From Alphaproteobacteria bacterium (GTDB lineage: Bacteria > Pseudomonadota > Alphaproteobacteria > Puniceispirillales > UBA1172), in contig WTHX01000011.1 of NCBI GenBank assembly GCA_011522975.1, positions 1 through 32,774 of the forward strand: 32,774 nucleotides of DNA, read 5' to 3'. The translations under genes were made by a program, and so were the position numbers. The notes beneath the pieces were generated by a model. That model saw nothing but the letters and a program-made list of their open reading frames with translations, was not told the DNA's origin and searched no databases. This document shows positions 9,268-17,747 of this stretch, piece by piece (the first letter of the stretch is position 1; the number at the start of each line of letters is the position of its first letter).

Positions 9268-9900
9268 TTATTCACGATCATCGTCAGAAATGCGAATATA
9301 ATTCACAACATTAGTGGCAAAGCGTAATTCCCGCGCCAAGGCCACAACAGTGTTCATTTCTTCTTCAGAAGAAGCAATGCCAGTTAAGAAGACCGTACCA
9401 TTGACAACATCAACAGAAAAATTGATCGATGAAACGCCCTGTTCTGCGATCAGTTTGGCGCGCAATTGAGCCGCCGCCGCAAGGTCTTTGGCGATATCTT
9501 TGATTGAAGATTTATCGCTGACTTCAATTTCATTGATCACTTCGATCACGCCACGGGTTTGCCATGCCAATTGCGTGGCTTCGACTTTATGTTCAGGTTG
9601 CTCAACAGCACCTGTCAGCAAGACTGCGCCATCATTGACGGAAACAGAGACATTGGTAAATAAAGAGGCATCAGCTTGCAGGAAACGATCCGCCAATTTA
9701 ACCCTGATCACGCCATCAGAAATAGATGTGCCCAAGCCTTTTTCTGTATTGCCAGCCGCCACAGCCGCCGCTCCAACTCCAGCGACAGCGCCGACACACC
9801 CGGAAAGGCTCAACCCCAAAAGCACAACCATCATTTGCAACATGATGGATTTAACAGAAAACAAAGATGATGCTTTGGGCGACATTGTTTTGAGTGGCAT
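9268..9900 (-). CDS. BON-domain lipoprotein (DolP/YraP-like)
   Basis: Lipobox-like VVLLGLSLSGC followed by two BON-like repeats (ISDGVIRVKLADRFLQ...VSVNDGAVLLTGAVE; LRAKLIAEQGVSSINFSVDVVNGTVFLTGIA). Start uncertain: 9900, 9885 or 9843. Confidence 0.83.
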   Translation of the reverse strand: MPLKTMSPKASSLFSVKSIMLQMMVVLLGLSLSGCVGAVAGVGAAAVAAGNTEKGLGTSISDGVIRVKLADRFLQADASLFTNVSVSVNDGAVLLTGAVEQPEHKVEATQLAWQTRGVIEVINEIEVSDKSSIKDIAKDLAAAAQLRAKLIAEQGVSSINFSVDVVNGTVFLTGIASSEEEMNTVVALARELRFATNVVNYIRISDDDRE

Positions 9901-10032
9901 TGCCAGAGACCTTTATTTTAAGAAATTTATCTTCTTTTATTGATGACGGAATGTGCAAAAAAACTCAACAAAAATCATGTGAGTAATAGATTATTTGTCG
10001 TTTTGGATAATGCTATTGGCAAACCACCATAG

Positions 10033-10386
10033 CTATCCTGTTGGGTGAACCACCACCAGATCAAATCTAATCTGCCGGTGATGATGTTCCGGATGATGGC
10101 TCCAATAATAATGCGCCGCTTTCAACAATCGTTTTTGTTGATGATGGGGCATCAGCATTTCAACCTGATCAAAGGCTTTGGATTTACGGCCAAGGCCATG
10201 GCGATATTTGACTTCTATGAAAAGCAACAAATCACCACGGCAGAAAATTAAATCAACCTCACCAAAAGGATTGCGGTGGCGATGCGCCAGTCGCCTGAAC
10301 AAACAGAGCCGCAACAAGGCGCTGACCCAGGCTTCAGCCAAACGGCCTTTTTGCTCCGCTTGTTGTCTTTGGCCGGGTTTTATCAC
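10033..10386 (-). CDS. YraN family (UPF0102) endonuclease-like protein
   Basis: GRLAEAWVSALLR...GEVDLIFCRGDLLLFIEVKYRHG core. GTG start at 10386 shares a base with the rsmI TAG stop. Confidence 0.87.
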   Translation of the reverse strand: MIKPGQRQQAEQKGRLAEAWVSALLRLCLFRRLAHRHRNPFGEVDLIFCRGDLLLFIEVKYRHGLGRKSKAFDQVEMLMPHHQQKRLLKAAHYYWSHHPEHHHRQIRFDLVVVHPTG

Positions 10387-11255
10387 TATTCATCAGCAGG
10401 CGATGGATCGGGTAACGAAATGGCGATCTTATAAATATCTTTCTTCGCAAGTCCTATTTGTTCGGCAATCATTTGGCTGGCATCACGGCGGGAATAGCCA
10501 TCCGCCAATGCGCGTATTATGCGCTGTTCGATATCATCTTCAGAAATATTTTGGTCTTGTTCCAAAGGCCCCAGCATCAACACCGCTTCACCTTTAAGCG
10601 ATTGGCCTTTCAAATCCTCATAAAGGCTCATGACCGTGCCGTAATAAAAACTTTCATGCAGTTTGGTTAACTCACGCGCCACCACGGCTTGCCGTTCGGG
10701 GTAAAGATCAGTCATCACTTCAAGCGTAGCGGCTAGCCTTTTAGGGCTTTCGTAAAACACCAGGGTCGAAGGAACGACAGAGAGGCTTTCCAAGAGATCT
10801 CGTTTTTTCTTACCACTTTGAGGCAGGAAACCGCCAAAATAAAACCGATCGGTCGGCAGGCCAGAGGCGGCAAGCGCCGATAAAACAGCCGAAGCCCCCG
10901 GCAAAGGCGTGACAGGGATCTTGGCTTTGATGCAGGCCGATACTAGCCGATATCCCGGGTCTGAAATCAAAGGCGTGCCGGCATCACTGACCAAGGCGAC
11001 GGTTTTACCCCCTGCCATGGCATCAACAAGACCTTTGATCACATGGTCTTTGCTATGGTCGTGATAGGCCGCCAGTTTTTTAGGCGTAATGCCAAGCCGT
11101 GATAACAACAACCCTGTATGGCGGGTATCTTCACAGGCGATAATATCTGCCGAAGCCAACATATCGCGGGCGCGCGGTGTTAAATCCCCTAAATTGCCAA
11201 TTGGCGTGGCGGTGACAGCCAACCCTTTGAATGATGATGGAAGATCAGATGACAT
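10386..11255 (-). CDS. rsmI: 16S rRNA (cytidine(1402)-2'-O)-methyltransferase
   Basis: ATPIGNLGDLTPRARDMLASADIIACEDTRHTGLLL; ALVSDAGTPLISDPGYRLV; PLPGASAVLSALAASGLPTDRFYFGGFLP. Confidence 0.95.
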   Translation of the reverse strand: MSSDLPSSFKGLAVTATPIGNLGDLTPRARDMLASADIIACEDTRHTGLLLSRLGITPKKLAAYHDHSKDHVIKGLVDAMAGGKTVALVSDAGTPLISDPGYRLVSACIKAKIPVTPLPGASAVLSALAASGLPTDRFYFGGFLPQSGKKKRDLLESLSVVPSTLVFYESPKRLAATLEVMTDLYPERQAVVARELTKLHESFYYGTVMSLYEDLKGQSLKGEAVLMLGPLEQDQNISEDDIEQRIIRALADGYSRRDASQMIAEQIGLAKKDIYKIAISLPDPSPADE

Positions 11256-11520
11256 GAATAGGCTCTAACAGGGTTGGTGATGCGATGTTGGAAACATATT
11301 ACCATAATTTTGCCATGGAAGTCTGTGATTTGATCATTGATGGAGACTAGAGTAATGTTAATTCCAGACCCATCCTAAAGGATAGGTATTAGAAAACGCT
11401 TATGATCAGCATAAGGAACACAGGTCTATAAAAATAGGCGCCCGCAAACGAATCATGACGAAAATGATCTTTACAATAACCAGTGTTTCTATTTTGGGAA
11501 AAACCATCGTCCCTAAAACT

Positions 11521-13125
11521 ATGATTCAAAAAACCATGGCGATGGGAATTGTCATGTTGCTGGCGGCTTGCGGTGAAAACCCGCCGCCTGTAGTTTCAGC
11601 ACCGAAAGCACCACCAGTGGTCGAACCTGAAATAACGGCCCAAGCCGAAACCATACCCTCTGAGCCGGCGATCAGCATCACCACCTATGATGATGATGAA
11701 GAAACTCCGCCCGAAGAAACAATCGCCAGTATCATTGCGCAATTAAAATTAACCGCCCCTGATAAAGCGCAAAAAGATGATACATTGGAAATTTCAACCG
11801 CTTTAACCCAGTCGACATTAAAACCATCTGTTCCTGCGGCCCCGCCGCCAAATAATGTCATCTGGACGCTTGATACCGATCAGGCGGGTGCTGATCAAAC
11901 CGCACCCACCACCGCGATTATTCCAGAAGGTCAAGACCCATCACTGGCGGCGGATGCTTTGGCGGCGGCGTTTGCCATGGTCAAGCGTTCAGCCAAATTG
12001 GATGATCAATTGATTTTGCCTGAAACTGCTGGAACAGCGATTGTGGCTAAAAGTGAAAAAACATTGCGGGCGGCGGTGTTATTGCCTCTTTCAGGGCCCG
12101 CGCAAAAAATAGGGGTGGATATTCGGCGTGGGGCTGAACTGGCGATCTTCACCCTCGATAACCCCAATATTGATCTGACTTTTCATGACACGTCACAAGA
12201 TGTTGCCGCCGCGGTAACTTCTGCGATTGAACAGAATGCAGATTTGATCATCGGGCCGTTGTTTTCTGAAAATGCTCGCCGCGCCAGACCATTGGCCGCC
12301 ATGGCGAATATGCCTATCCTGACCTTTTCAAATGACAGTACAGTTGCCGGCCAAGGCGTGTGGTTAATCGGTCAAACGCCCGAACAAGATATTGATGTTG
12401 TTTTGACCAAGGCACTCAACGAAGTTGAACCCATCGATAAAGACGCAAGATCAATGCCAAATCTGGTGATCATCGCTCAAGATAATGACTACGGCACACG
12501 GATCAGCCAATCCGCCATTTCACTTTTGAAAAACAAAGGTGGTGCAACCGCAGACTTGATGGTGATTAGTGATGATGTGTTGATGGATGAAAAAGCCTTA
12601 AGGCAATCGATTAAAAACCTGACAGGATGGCTGCCGCCATCATCAACAGGTAAGGTTAAATTGCCCAAATATGACATGGTTTTACTGGCCGGGCATGAAG
12701 CCTTCAGCCTTCGGGTTGCCCCGGTTTTGTCTTGGTATGACCTTGACCCTGAAAAGGTTCAATTCATCGGCCCATCGACGTGGAATAATGCCGCTATTTT
12801 GCAAGAACCATCATTGAAAAACGGATGGTTCGCGGATGTCCCGCAAGACAATCAAAACCGGTTCCAACAAATCTGGAAAGATCACTTTGATGAAACGGCG
12901 TCAAAGCCAGCGATCTTGGCTTTTGATGCGATTGCCTTGGCCAGCACCCTCAATAATGATAACCCCCAATTGATGGTCACCACTTTGACCCAAGACCAAG
13001 GCTTTTCAGGGTTCAGTGGATTGTTCCGTTTTAATCAGGATGGTTCAAACACCCGTTTGCTGGAAATCAGGCAAATCAATGCTCAGGATACAGATATTGT
13101 GTTCCCTGCTGGCAAAAGGTTTTAG
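11521..13125 (+). CDS. LppC/LpoA-like lipoprotein (penicillin-binding protein activator, periplasmic-binding fold)
   Basis: Signal with lipobox GIVMLLAACGENPPP from ATG 11521; proline-rich linker; LRAAVLLPLSGPAQKIGVDIRRGAELAIF periplasmic-binding-like domain; divergent from rsmI as in other proteobacteria. ORF-track start 11455 is an alternative. Confidence 0.82.
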   Translation: MIQKTMAMGIVMLLAACGENPPPVVSAPKAPPVVEPEITAQAETIPSEPAISITTYDDDEETPPEETIASIIAQLKLTAPDKAQKDDTLEISTALTQSTLKPSVPAAPPPNNVIWTLDTDQAGADQTAPTTAIIPEGQDPSLAADALAAAFAMVKRSAKLDDQLILPETAGTAIVAKSEKTLRAAVLLPLSGPAQKIGVDIRRGAELAIFTLDNPNIDLTFHDTSQDVAAAVTSAIEQNADLIIGPLFSENARRARPLAAMANMPILTFSNDSTVAGQGVWLIGQTPEQDIDVVLTKALNEVEPIDKDARSMPNLVIIAQDNDYGTRISQSAISLLKNKGGATADLMVISDDVLMDEKALRQSIKNLTGWLPPSSTGKVKLPKYDMVLLAGHEAFSLRVAPVLSWYDLDPEKVQFIGPSTWNNAAILQEPSLKNGWFADVPQDNQNRFQQIWKDHFDETASKPAILAFDAIALASTLNNDNPQLMVTTLTQDQGFSGFSGLFRFNQDGSNTRLLEIRQINAQDTDIVFPAGKRF

Positions 13126-13128
13126 CCT

Positions 13129-14307
13129 TTAACCCGAATGATCTTGGGTCAAATGCTCAATTACCGTGTTCAGCAATGGCCGGCCTTGGTCTGTCAGCCG
13201 CAAATAGCCATCTTCCATTGCGATAAAATCAGCCGCGATCAATTGCTCCATCGCCTTTTCATTTCCCCAGCCTGAAATTGGCCCGGCCATATCAATGATG
13301 CGATTAAGATGAACCCCTTGATGCAACCGCAATCCCATCATCAAGGCTTCATGGGCAAAATCGATCATGCTGTCTTCCGTATACTGGTCAATCGCATGGT
13401 CCTGGCGCATGACATCATCCAGCCAAGCGGCGGGGTCACGGCGGCTTCGGCTTTCCATCCGTTTGCGATCCACCCAAAATCGTCCATAAGCCCCAGGTCC
13501 AATCCCTAGCCAGTCATAGGCCTGCCAGTAAATCAGGTTATGGCGGCTTTCTTGCCCTGGCTTGGCATGGTTTGATATTTCATAAGCGGGGCAGCCCACA
13601 GCCATGGTCATGTTTTGGGTCATGTCATAAAATATTCGCGCCTCATCAGCATCAGGAACATTTAATAACCCCCGCTGATGGCGGCTGTAAAATGCCGTTC
13701 CTGGTTCAAGCGTCAATTGATAAAGCGACAGATGATCCAGCCCAAGGGCAAGAATATCATGCAATTCATCGCGCCATTCATCCGGCGTTTGATCTGTTCT
13801 GGCATAGATGAAATCCGCCGAAACACGGTTGAAAATCTGGCGGGCGTGATCAAGAGCCTTAAGCGCTTCCTCCGCTGAATGTTCCCGCCCCAAATATGTA
13901 AGCCCATCGGATTTTAGAGACTGAATGCCCATGGAAAGTCGATTGGCGCCAGCGTCATGAAATAACTTCAACCGTTCGGCTTCTACGCTGGTTGGGTTGG
14001 CTTCCATGGTGATCTCAATATCATGGGGGACGGTAAAAATATCGCGGGCAGCGGTGATGATTTTCGCCATGGTCTCCGGCGCCATTAATGATGGCGTGCC
14101 GCCGCCAAAGAAAATACTGCTTAGCGTGTGGTTTTGTTTTTGGGCCCGTTCCGCATGATGATGCAATTCTCGCACCATGGCATCGGCCCATTTGTCATGG
14201 TCAACCGATTGGGCAACATGGCTGTTAAAATCACAATAGGGGCATTTCGACAGGCAAAACGGCCAATGAACATAAAGCGCCAGTGGCGTTTGACTGGCAT
14301 CTGCCAT
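13129..14307 (-). CDS. hemW: Radical SAM heme chaperone HemW (HemN-like)
   Basis: LALYVHWPFCLSKCPYCDFNSH radical SAM CxxxCxxC motif; FFGGGTPSLM; TMEANPTSVE; MGIQSL. Start placed at ATG 14307 (MADASQ); the listed start 14340 lies inside rdgB. Confidence 0.94.
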   Translation of the reverse strand: MADASQTPLALYVHWPFCLSKCPYCDFNSHVAQSVDHDKWADAMVRELHHHAERAQKQNHTLSSIFFGGGTPSLMAPETMAKIITAARDIFTVPHDIEITMEANPTSVEAERLKLFHDAGANRLSMGIQSLKSDGLTYLGREHSAEEALKALDHARQIFNRVSADFIYARTDQTPDEWRDELHDILALGLDHLSLYQLTLEPGTAFYSRHQRGLLNVPDADEARIFYDMTQNMTMAVGCPAYEISNHAKPGQESRHNLIYWQAYDWLGIGPGAYGRFWVDRKRMESRSRRDPAAWLDDVMRQDHAIDQYTEDSMIDFAHEALMMGLRLHQGVHLNRIIDMAGPISGWGNEKAMEQLIAADFIAMEDGYLRLTDQGRPLLNTVIEHLTQDHSG

Positions 14308-14309
14308 GA

Positions 14310-14930
14310 TCAATTGACCTTTTTTGTGTCTTGAAAACACCGGTCCAGCAATTGTTCAAAGGCTTTGGCACGGTGGCTGACACTATGTTTCCATTCAGGG
14401 TCAACTTCACCAAAGGTTTGGTCATATCCATCCAATTGGAAAACAGGATCATAGCCAAAACCATGGCTGCCCCGTGGGGGCCAGACAAATTGGCCATCAA
14501 TAATGCCTTCAACCGTCTCATCATGACCATCGGGCCAAACAATGGATAATGCACAGACAAACCGGCAATGGCGGTTATCACTGCCTGATGCCAAAAACCC
14601 ATCATAGACTTTTTGCATGGCCAGACCGAAATCTTTATCAGGCCCGGCCCATCGTGCGGAATAAAGCCCGGGGGCTTTGTTGATCGCCATCAATTCAAAT
14701 CCGCTGTCGTCCGATAGCGCGGGAAAGCCGCTGGCGGTTGCCGCGGCCTTTGCTTTTAAAATCGCATTGCCTTGATAGGTATCTTCGGTTTCATCAGGTT
14801 CAGGCAAGTTCAGGTCACCTGCGCTCACCACCTCAAGGGCAAAAGGTTTCAGAAGCTCACGAATTTCGCGCAATTTGCCTTGGTTATGGCTGGCTAAGAC
14901 AAGTTTGGATTCGGTTAATTGCCGCGCCAT
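14310..14930 (-). CDS. rdgB: RdgB/HAM1 family non-canonical purine NTP pyrophosphatase
   Basis: LVLASHNQGKLREIRELL; SDDSGFELMAINKAPGLYSARWAG; GFGYDPVFQLDGYDQTFGE; SHRAKAFEQL. Confidence 0.95.
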   Translation of the reverse strand: MARQLTESKLVLASHNQGKLREIRELLKPFALEVVSAGDLNLPEPDETEDTYQGNAILKAKAAATASGFPALSDDSGFELMAINKAPGLYSARWAGPDKDFGLAMQKVYDGFLASGSDNRHCRFVCALSIVWPDGHDETVEGIIDGQFVWPPRGSHGFGYDPVFQLDGYDQTFGEVDPEWKHSVSHRAKAFEQLLDRCFQDTKKVN

Positions 14931-14932
14931 GC

Positions 14933-15667
14933 TCAAAGTCCATCCTTCACCGCTTGCCGCTGATATTCAGCCAAACGTGCAACGCCCTGTTCAGCCAGAT
15001 CAAACATCGCGTTCATTTGGTCACGGCGGAAAGGGTTTTCTTCGGCTGTCATCTGAAGTTCAACGACGCCGCCATCAGCCGTCAGAATAAAATTAGCATC
15101 TGTTTCAGCCGAAGAATCTTCAGCATAATCCAAATCCAGAATGGCGGTGTTTTCAAGAATACCGCAAGAAATAGCTGCCACTTGATCAGTCAGAGGGTTG
15201 CGTGAAATTGACCCCGCCAAGAGCAGTTTTTCACAAGCCAGACTAAGCGCCACCCAAGCCCCAGTGATGGATGCGGTGCGCGTGCCGCCATCGGCTTGCA
15301 AAACGTCACAGTCAATTTTGATCTGGCGTTCGCCCAAAGCGGCAAGGTCAGTCACCGCCCGCAAAGACCGGCCAATAAGACGTTGAATTTCTTGGGTGCG
15401 GCCCGATTGCTTGCCGCGTGATGCTTCGCGATCGGTGCGGGTATGGGTGGACCGAGGCAGCATGCCATATTCAGCAGTAACCCACCCTTTGCCTGTGTTG
15501 CGAAGAAAGGGCGGCACTCGTTCTTCAACGCTGGCGCAACATAACACATGGGTATCGCCACATTTGATCAAGCATGATCCTTCCGCATAGGGGGAAAATC
15601 CAGGTTCCATGATAATTTCACGCAACTGGTTTTCGGCACGGCCACTGGGGCGCATCAGTCCTGACAT
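14933..15667 (-). CDS. rph: Ribonuclease PH
   Basis: [102 protein letters not shown]. Confidence 0.97.
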   Translation of the reverse strand: MSGLMRPSGRAENQLREIIMEPGFSPYAEGSCLIKCGDTHVLCCASVEERVPPFLRNTGKGWVTAEYGMLPRSTHTRTDREASRGKQSGRTQEIQRLIGRSLRAVTDLAALGERQIKIDCDVLQADGGTRTASITGAWVALSLACEKLLLAGSISRNPLTDQVAAISCGILENTAILDLDYAEDSSAETDANFILTADGGVVELQMTAEENPFRRDQMNAMFDLAEQGVARLAEYQRQAVKDGL

Positions 15668-15708
15668 TTAATTCTCCGATGAAATATATTTTGGGCACAA
15701 GGGCCGTA

Positions 15709-15737
15709 TTGACGATCTGTTCTACCATATCTAATGT
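15709..15737 (+). promoter_or_regulatory. Predicted sigma70-type promoter for hrcA: TTGACG-N17-TAATGT
   Basis: -35 TTGACG at 15709-15714, 17-nt spacer, -10-like TAATGT at 15732-15737, 6 nt before ATG 15744. Confidence 0.5.
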
Positions 15738-15743
15738 TGGCTT

Positions 15744-16841
15744 ATGAACGATTATTTTGGCCATCCGTCTTCAAAATCAACACCGATCGAGTCATTGATT
15801 GGCGACAGCATCAATGACCGCGCCCATAATATATTCAAGCGGATCGTTGATCTTTACCTTGAGACGGGCTCACCGGTGGGGTCTAAATCAATCGCGGCAG
15901 GGATGGAAAACGCCTTGTCTTCTGCCAGTATTCGTTCAATCATGGCTGATCTTGAAAAAGCAGGGTTATTGTTTCAGCCCCATACATCATCAGGACGCTT
16001 GCCAACAGAAATTGGCTTAAGGCTTTTCGTCAATGGCTTGATGGAAATGGGCGGTGACCTGCCGCAGGAAACCCGAAGCCGAATTGATGCCGAATGTATG
16101 GCCAATGGCATTAGTTATAATGATGCGTTGGAACAAGCCACATCCGCGCTCTCAGGTCTGTCGCAATGCGCATCCTTGGTGATCTCACCGAAAATGGATG
16201 CGGTGATCCGCCATGTCGAATTTGTACCCCTTGGCAAAACCAAAGCGTTGGTGGTGATTGTCACGGGTTCAGGCCAAGTTGAAAACCGCATTATTGAATT
16301 GCCTTTGGGTTTGCCTGTATCAGCGCTGATTGAGGCGGGGAATTTTCTTTCAACGGCATTGGCAGGGTCAACCTTGGCGGAAGCTGGGGCAAAACTGAAA
16401 AAAGATATTGATATCAAAAAAGCCGAAATTGATGCTTTGGCCCGCAAAGTTGTTGATACTGGTTTGGCTATTTTTTCAGGCGATCAAACCAACCCCGGGT
16501 CATTGATCCTGCGTGGCCATGCCAATTTGCTGGAAGATGTTTCCGCCACCGAAGATTTGGACAATATCAAACGCTTGTTTGATATGCTGGAAGCCCGCGA
16601 GAACACGATGAATGTTCTGGATGCGGTGCAAAAAGGATCTGGCGTTCAAATCTTTATCGGGGCTGAAAATGCGCTGTTTCAAAACACCGATTGCGCCATG
16701 ATCATTGCGCCGTATCAGGACAGCAACAATCAGATTGTCGGCGCGGTGGGGGTGATTGGCCCAAGGCGGATGAATTATGCCCGCATTATTCCCATGGTTG
16801 ATTATACCTCAGGGGCGATCAGCAAAATGCTGGGGAATTGA
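15744..16841 (+). CDS. hrcA: Heat-inducible transcription repressor HrcA
   Basis: IFKRIVDLYLETGSPVGSKSIAAGMENALSSASIRSIMADLEKAGLLFQPHTSSGRLPTEIGLRLFVNGLM, the typical HrcA N-terminal wHTH; C-terminal GVIGPRRMNYARIIPMVDYTS. Confidence 0.97.
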   Translation: MNDYFGHPSSKSTPIESLIGDSINDRAHNIFKRIVDLYLETGSPVGSKSIAAGMENALSSASIRSIMADLEKAGLLFQPHTSSGRLPTEIGLRLFVNGLMEMGGDLPQETRSRIDAECMANGISYNDALEQATSALSGLSQCASLVISPKMDAVIRHVEFVPLGKTKALVVIVTGSGQVENRIIELPLGLPVSALIEAGNFLSTALAGSTLAEAGAKLKKDIDIKKAEIDALARKVVDTGLAIFSGDQTNPGSLILRGHANLLEDVSATEDLDNIKRLFDMLEARENTMNVLDAVQKGSGVQIFIGAENALFQNTDCAMIIAPYQDSNNQIVGAVGVIGPRRMNYARIIPMVDYTSGAISKMLGN

Positions 16842-16899
16842 TCAATTCTTCCCAAAATCCATAAAAATCAGATGAAATCATGAAAAATCAGCCCTAGAC

Positions 16900-16928
16900 C
16901 TTGTGAAATAGGTTCAGAGGCCCTACAT
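16900..16928 (+). promoter_or_regulatory. Candidate sigma32 (RpoH) promoter upstream of grpE: CTTG-N18-CCTACAT
   Basis: CTTG at 16900-16903, 18-nt spacer, CCTACAT at 16922-16928; close to the alphaproteobacterial consensus CTTG-N17/18-CYTATNT; 34 nt before grpE ATG 16963. Confidence 0.55.
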
Positions 16929-16962
16929 ACCCACAAGAATAATCTTGCGAATAGGTCTGATC

Positions 16963-17574
16963 ATGGCTGATGAAAAACCCAATCAGGAAACTGAAGACGA
17001 AAACACCGCTGCTGCTGATGCAAAACAACCTGCTGAAGATCAGGTTGAAAACGCCGAAGGTGATGATGGTGATATTGAATTAGACCCGCTGACAGTTTTA
17101 GAAATGGAACGTGATGACCTGAAAGATCAGGCGTTGCGCGCTATGGCTGAAGTGGAAAATATGCGCCGCCGCACCGAACGTGAACTGTCCCAAGCCCGCC
17201 GTTATGGCCATGCCAATTTCGCCCGGGATTTATTGGCGGCGATCGATAACCTGAAGCGCGCCGTTGATGTTCTGCCCGAAGATCGGTCAGGGCTGGATGC
17301 CAATATGACCAATTTGGTGGTGGGTGTTGAAATGATCCATCAGGAAATCACCTCTGTTTTGGAACGTCATGGCATCACCATGATCAACCCTGAAGGTGAG
17401 AAATTTGATTACGACAAGCATCAAGCGATGTTTGAAGTCCCAACCAATGATGTTGACCCAGGCATGGTGGTGCAAGTCGCCCAGAACGGCTGGATGTTGC
17501 ATGACCGTTTGTTGACGCCTGCAATGGTTGGGGTTTCAAAACCTGCTGATGATGCTGAAACCACGGAAAACTAG
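16963..17574 (+). CDS. grpE: Nucleotide exchange factor GrpE
   Basis: DDLKDQALRAMAEVENMRRRTERELSQARRYGHANFARDLLAAIDNLKRAV; GVEMIHQEITSVLERHGI. ATG 16963 preferred over the listed TTG at 16945. Confidence 0.96.
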   Translation: MADEKPNQETEDENTAAADAKQPAEDQVENAEGDDGDIELDPLTVLEMERDDLKDQALRAMAEVENMRRRTERELSQARRYGHANFARDLLAAIDNLKRAVDVLPEDRSGLDANMTNLVVGVEMIHQEITSVLERHGITMINPEGEKFDYDKHQAMFEVPTNDVDPGMVVQVAQNGWMLHDRLLTPAMVGVSKPADDAETTEN

Positions 17575-17598
17575 GAATTTTTTAAGCAAGTCTAAACC

Positions 17599-17629
17599 CT
17601 TGCATTTTATTTGTGGCTTCTTATATGAG
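17599..17629 (+). promoter_or_regulatory. Candidate sigma32 (RpoH) promoter upstream of dnaK: CTTG-N17-CTTATATGAG
   Basis: CTTG at 17599-17602, 17-nt spacer, CTTATATGAG at 17620-17629; full match to the alphaproteobacterial heat-shock consensus CTTG-N17/18-CYTATNTNNG as I recall it. Confidence 0.68.
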
Positions 17630-17747
17630 GCTTAAGTTGATACGCATCAGGCGGTATTAAAACTGTCCTGATAACAGACACCACGTGATTTATGGCGAAA
17701 CAAAGTGATCAGCCGTGTTCAATGGTGAATAGAAGAAAGAGGCTAAT

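Noticed and set aside
17575-17600. Possible terminator after grpE (ggaattttttaag)
   Set aside because: T-run present but no preceding GC-rich stem; I cannot support an intrinsic terminator.
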